Positions 6,802-7,756 of a stretch of DNA of 7,756 nucleotides are shown in pieces. Below the pieces are notes generated by a model. It was given only the letters and a program-made list of their open reading frames with translations. It ran no database searches and was not told where the DNA came from. The stretch comes from Candidatus Omnitrophota bacterium (GTDB lineage Bacteria; Omnitrophota; Gorgyraeia; Duberdicusellales; 4484-171), in NCBI GenBank assembly GCA_028702365.1, contig JAQVOZ010000057.1, forward strand, positions 1-7,756, read 5' to 3'. Each line of letters begins with the position of its first letter. Positions within the stretch are counted from its first letter, which is position 1. A program made the position numbers and the translations under genes.

Positions 6802-7719
6802 TTATGAATTAAATCTGTGTGTTGATAAATATCTAAAGGCTGAGAGAGTCGCTTTAGAACCCTCCCCGCAGGCAATTACAATTTGTTTTTCGGGAACGGT
6901 CGTAACGTCTCCGGCGGCAAATATTCCTTCAATATTTGTCGAATTGTGGCAATCGACTATTACTTCTCCATATTCGTTATGCTTGGTAATTTTATCAAAC
7001 TCCGAATTAGGGATTAAACCAATTTCGATAAATATTCCTTCGACGTCAAGGTTGTGAGCTTTTCCTTCTTTTTCTATCGCAATGCTTTTAACGAATTTAT
7101 CTCCGGTAATTTCTTTTACTTTTGAGCTGTTAAATATTTCTACGTTGGCGCTCTTTTTTACGCTTTCAATCATTATGGGGTCCCCCGTAAGGGACTGAGC
7201 AATATTTATCATGTAAACTTTTGGGGAAATTTTCATAAGCTGTAAAGTAGCGTCCAGAGCGGAATTGCCCCCTCCTATGACAGCTACTTTTTTTCCTTTA
7301 AATAATGGCCCGTCACAGGTTGCACAATAAGTAACGCCTTTATTTTTAAACTCTTTTTCACCAGGCACATCAAGCATTCTTGGGCGCTTGCCTGTTGCGA
7401 CAATTATTGTTTTAGAAATATATTCATTCTTATCGGTTATTACTTTTATCAAATCTTTTTCTTTCTGTATATCGCGCGCTGCCTCCGGCATATTCAGCGG
7501 CGCAGAAAAAGCTTTCATGTGTTCCTCGAATTTTAAAGTTAGCTCCGGTCCTGTGATAAACTGATATCCTGTATAATTTTCTATATCTCCGCTTAAGGCA
7601 GTCTGCCCACCGATGTCTAAACTGAGAACCAAAAAATCCATTTTCTTCCTGGCGGCATAAACCGAAGCTGTAATACCAGCCGGCCCTGCGCCTAAAATTA
7701 TTAAATCATATACTTTCAT
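6802..7719 (-). CDS. trxB: Thioredoxin reductase-family flavoprotein, AhpF C-terminal-like
   Basis: This 305-residue cytosolic FAD-dependent disulfide reductase has the FAD loop GAGPAG (10-15), GGQTALSGDIENY (37-49), ATGKRP (108-113), a redox-active CATC (C132, C135), the nucleotide loop GGGNSA (149-154), and FAAGDVTTVPEKQI (267-280) near the C-terminus. Compared from memory with E. coli proteins, it matches AhpF rather than TrxB: KGVTYCxxCDGPLFKGKxVAVIGGGNS, GIFxxIGLxPN and the GDxTTVPxKQIxIAxGEGxKAxLSAF end. The HRRxxxR motif that grips the NADPH 2'-phosphate in TrxB is absent, replaced by NIAQSLTGDP (172-181). NADH is therefore the likelier donor, though this is inferred. The N-terminal thioredoxin-fold half of AhpF (full length about 520 residues) is missing, so it must reduce a separate thioredoxin- or glutaredoxin-like partner. 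The ATG at 7717-7719 has no Shine-Dalgarno. The PPOX-like gene follows one base after its TAA. Confidence 0.93.
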   Translation of the reverse strand: MKVYDLIILGAGPAGITASVYAARKKMDFLVLSLDIGGQTALSGDIENYTGYQFITGPELTLKFEEHMKAFSAPLNMPEAARDIQKEKDLIKVITDKNEYISKTIIVATGKRPRMLDVPGEKEFKNKGVTYCATCDGPLFKGKKVAVIGGGNSALDATLQLMKISPKVYMINIAQSLTGDPIMIESVKKSANVEIFNSSKVKEITGDKFVKSIAIEKEGKAHNLDVEGIFIEIGLIPNSEFDKITKHNEYGEVIVDCHNSTNIEGIFAAGDVTTVPEKQIVIACGEGSKATLSAFRYLSTHRFNS

Positions 7720-7728
7720 AAATTATTT

Positions 7729-7756
7729 ACACAGATTAGCGCGGATGGCAATCTGC
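7729..7756. repeat. Palindromic repeat-like element (CACAGATTnnCnCGGAT type), cut by the window edge
   Basis: The plus strand reads ACACAGATTAGCGCGGATGG and then CAATCTGC. CAGATT (7732-7737) and GC (7739-7740) pair with GCAATCTG (7748-7755), with A7738 bulged and a 7-base loop, giving a compact hairpin next to the trxB start. The words CACAGATT and CGCGGAT in this order resemble a dispersed intergenic repeat I recall from many environmental bacterial genomes; that match is from memory. It could also be part of the trxB leader or of the terminator of the next gene outside. Confidence 0.4.

Noticed and set aside
6801..6875. N-terminal extension of the PPOX-like gene to a TTG at 6875
   Set aside because: The added 25 residues are a shifted reading of the conserved trxB 3' end. 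The ATG at 6800 gives the normal family N-terminus.
1..7756. Mobile element, CRISPR array, defence island or RNA gene
   Set aside because: No transposase, integrase, regularly spaced repeats, Cas or toxin-antitoxin motifs, or tRNA/rRNA-like folds were recognised. All coding space is explained by metabolic, redox and transport genes.

Overview
This 7.8 kb window looks like an ordinary bacterial chromosome segment, AT-rich (roughly 40% GC by eye), with every gene on the minus strand. It holds seven complete protein genes and the 5' end of an eighth. No gap exceeds about 100 bp, and I see no tRNA, rRNA, CRISPR array, insertion sequence or phage gene. The gene set is GTP-type PEP carboxykinase, an EtfB-type electron-transfer flavoprotein subunit, an AhpF-like disulfide reductase, and several uncharacterised transporters. 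With a dispersed-repeat-like hairpin at the right edge, it would fit an uncultured, probably anaerobic lineage such as Omnitrophota, Elusimicrobiota or another PVC-like group. That assignment is an inference with low confidence. The genetic code appears standard, since TAA, TGA and TAG all end intact genes.

Layout in direction of transcription, right to left. At the right edge (7729-7756) is a short palindromic repeat-like element, then trxB (7719-6802), a flavin reductase homologous to the C-terminal part of AhpF. One base later comes a small FMN-binding split-barrel (PPOX-like) protein (6800-6327). A 99 bp gap with a possible AT-only terminator and a promoter candidate leads to pckG (6227-4455), and 6 bp further to purC (4448-3564). 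A 36 bp gap leads to an EntS-like MFS exporter (3527-2247). After a 95 bp gap with odd purine-rich sequence comes a ZIP metal transporter (2151-1396), closely followed by a second MFS permease of the MJ1317-like type (1387-200). A 47 bp gap with a good -35 box precedes etfB (152 to beyond base 1).

Functionally, trxB and its partner form a compact redox pair. pckG and purC join gluconeogenesis or anaplerosis (OAA to PEP, using GTP/GDP) with purine synthesis (SAICAR), and their spacing implies one transcript. The three membrane proteins follow as a transport block: one likely exports small molecules, one moves divalent metal (Zn/Fe/Mn), and one has an unknown substrate. EtfB starts a further unit, presumably with etfA beyond the window.

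I did not find a clearly new defence or mobile system. The observations most worth checking are the cofactor site of the AhpF-like reductase, the edge repeat and its echo in the trxB 3' end, the 2152-2246 intergenic region, and the scarcity of Shine-Dalgarno sequences.
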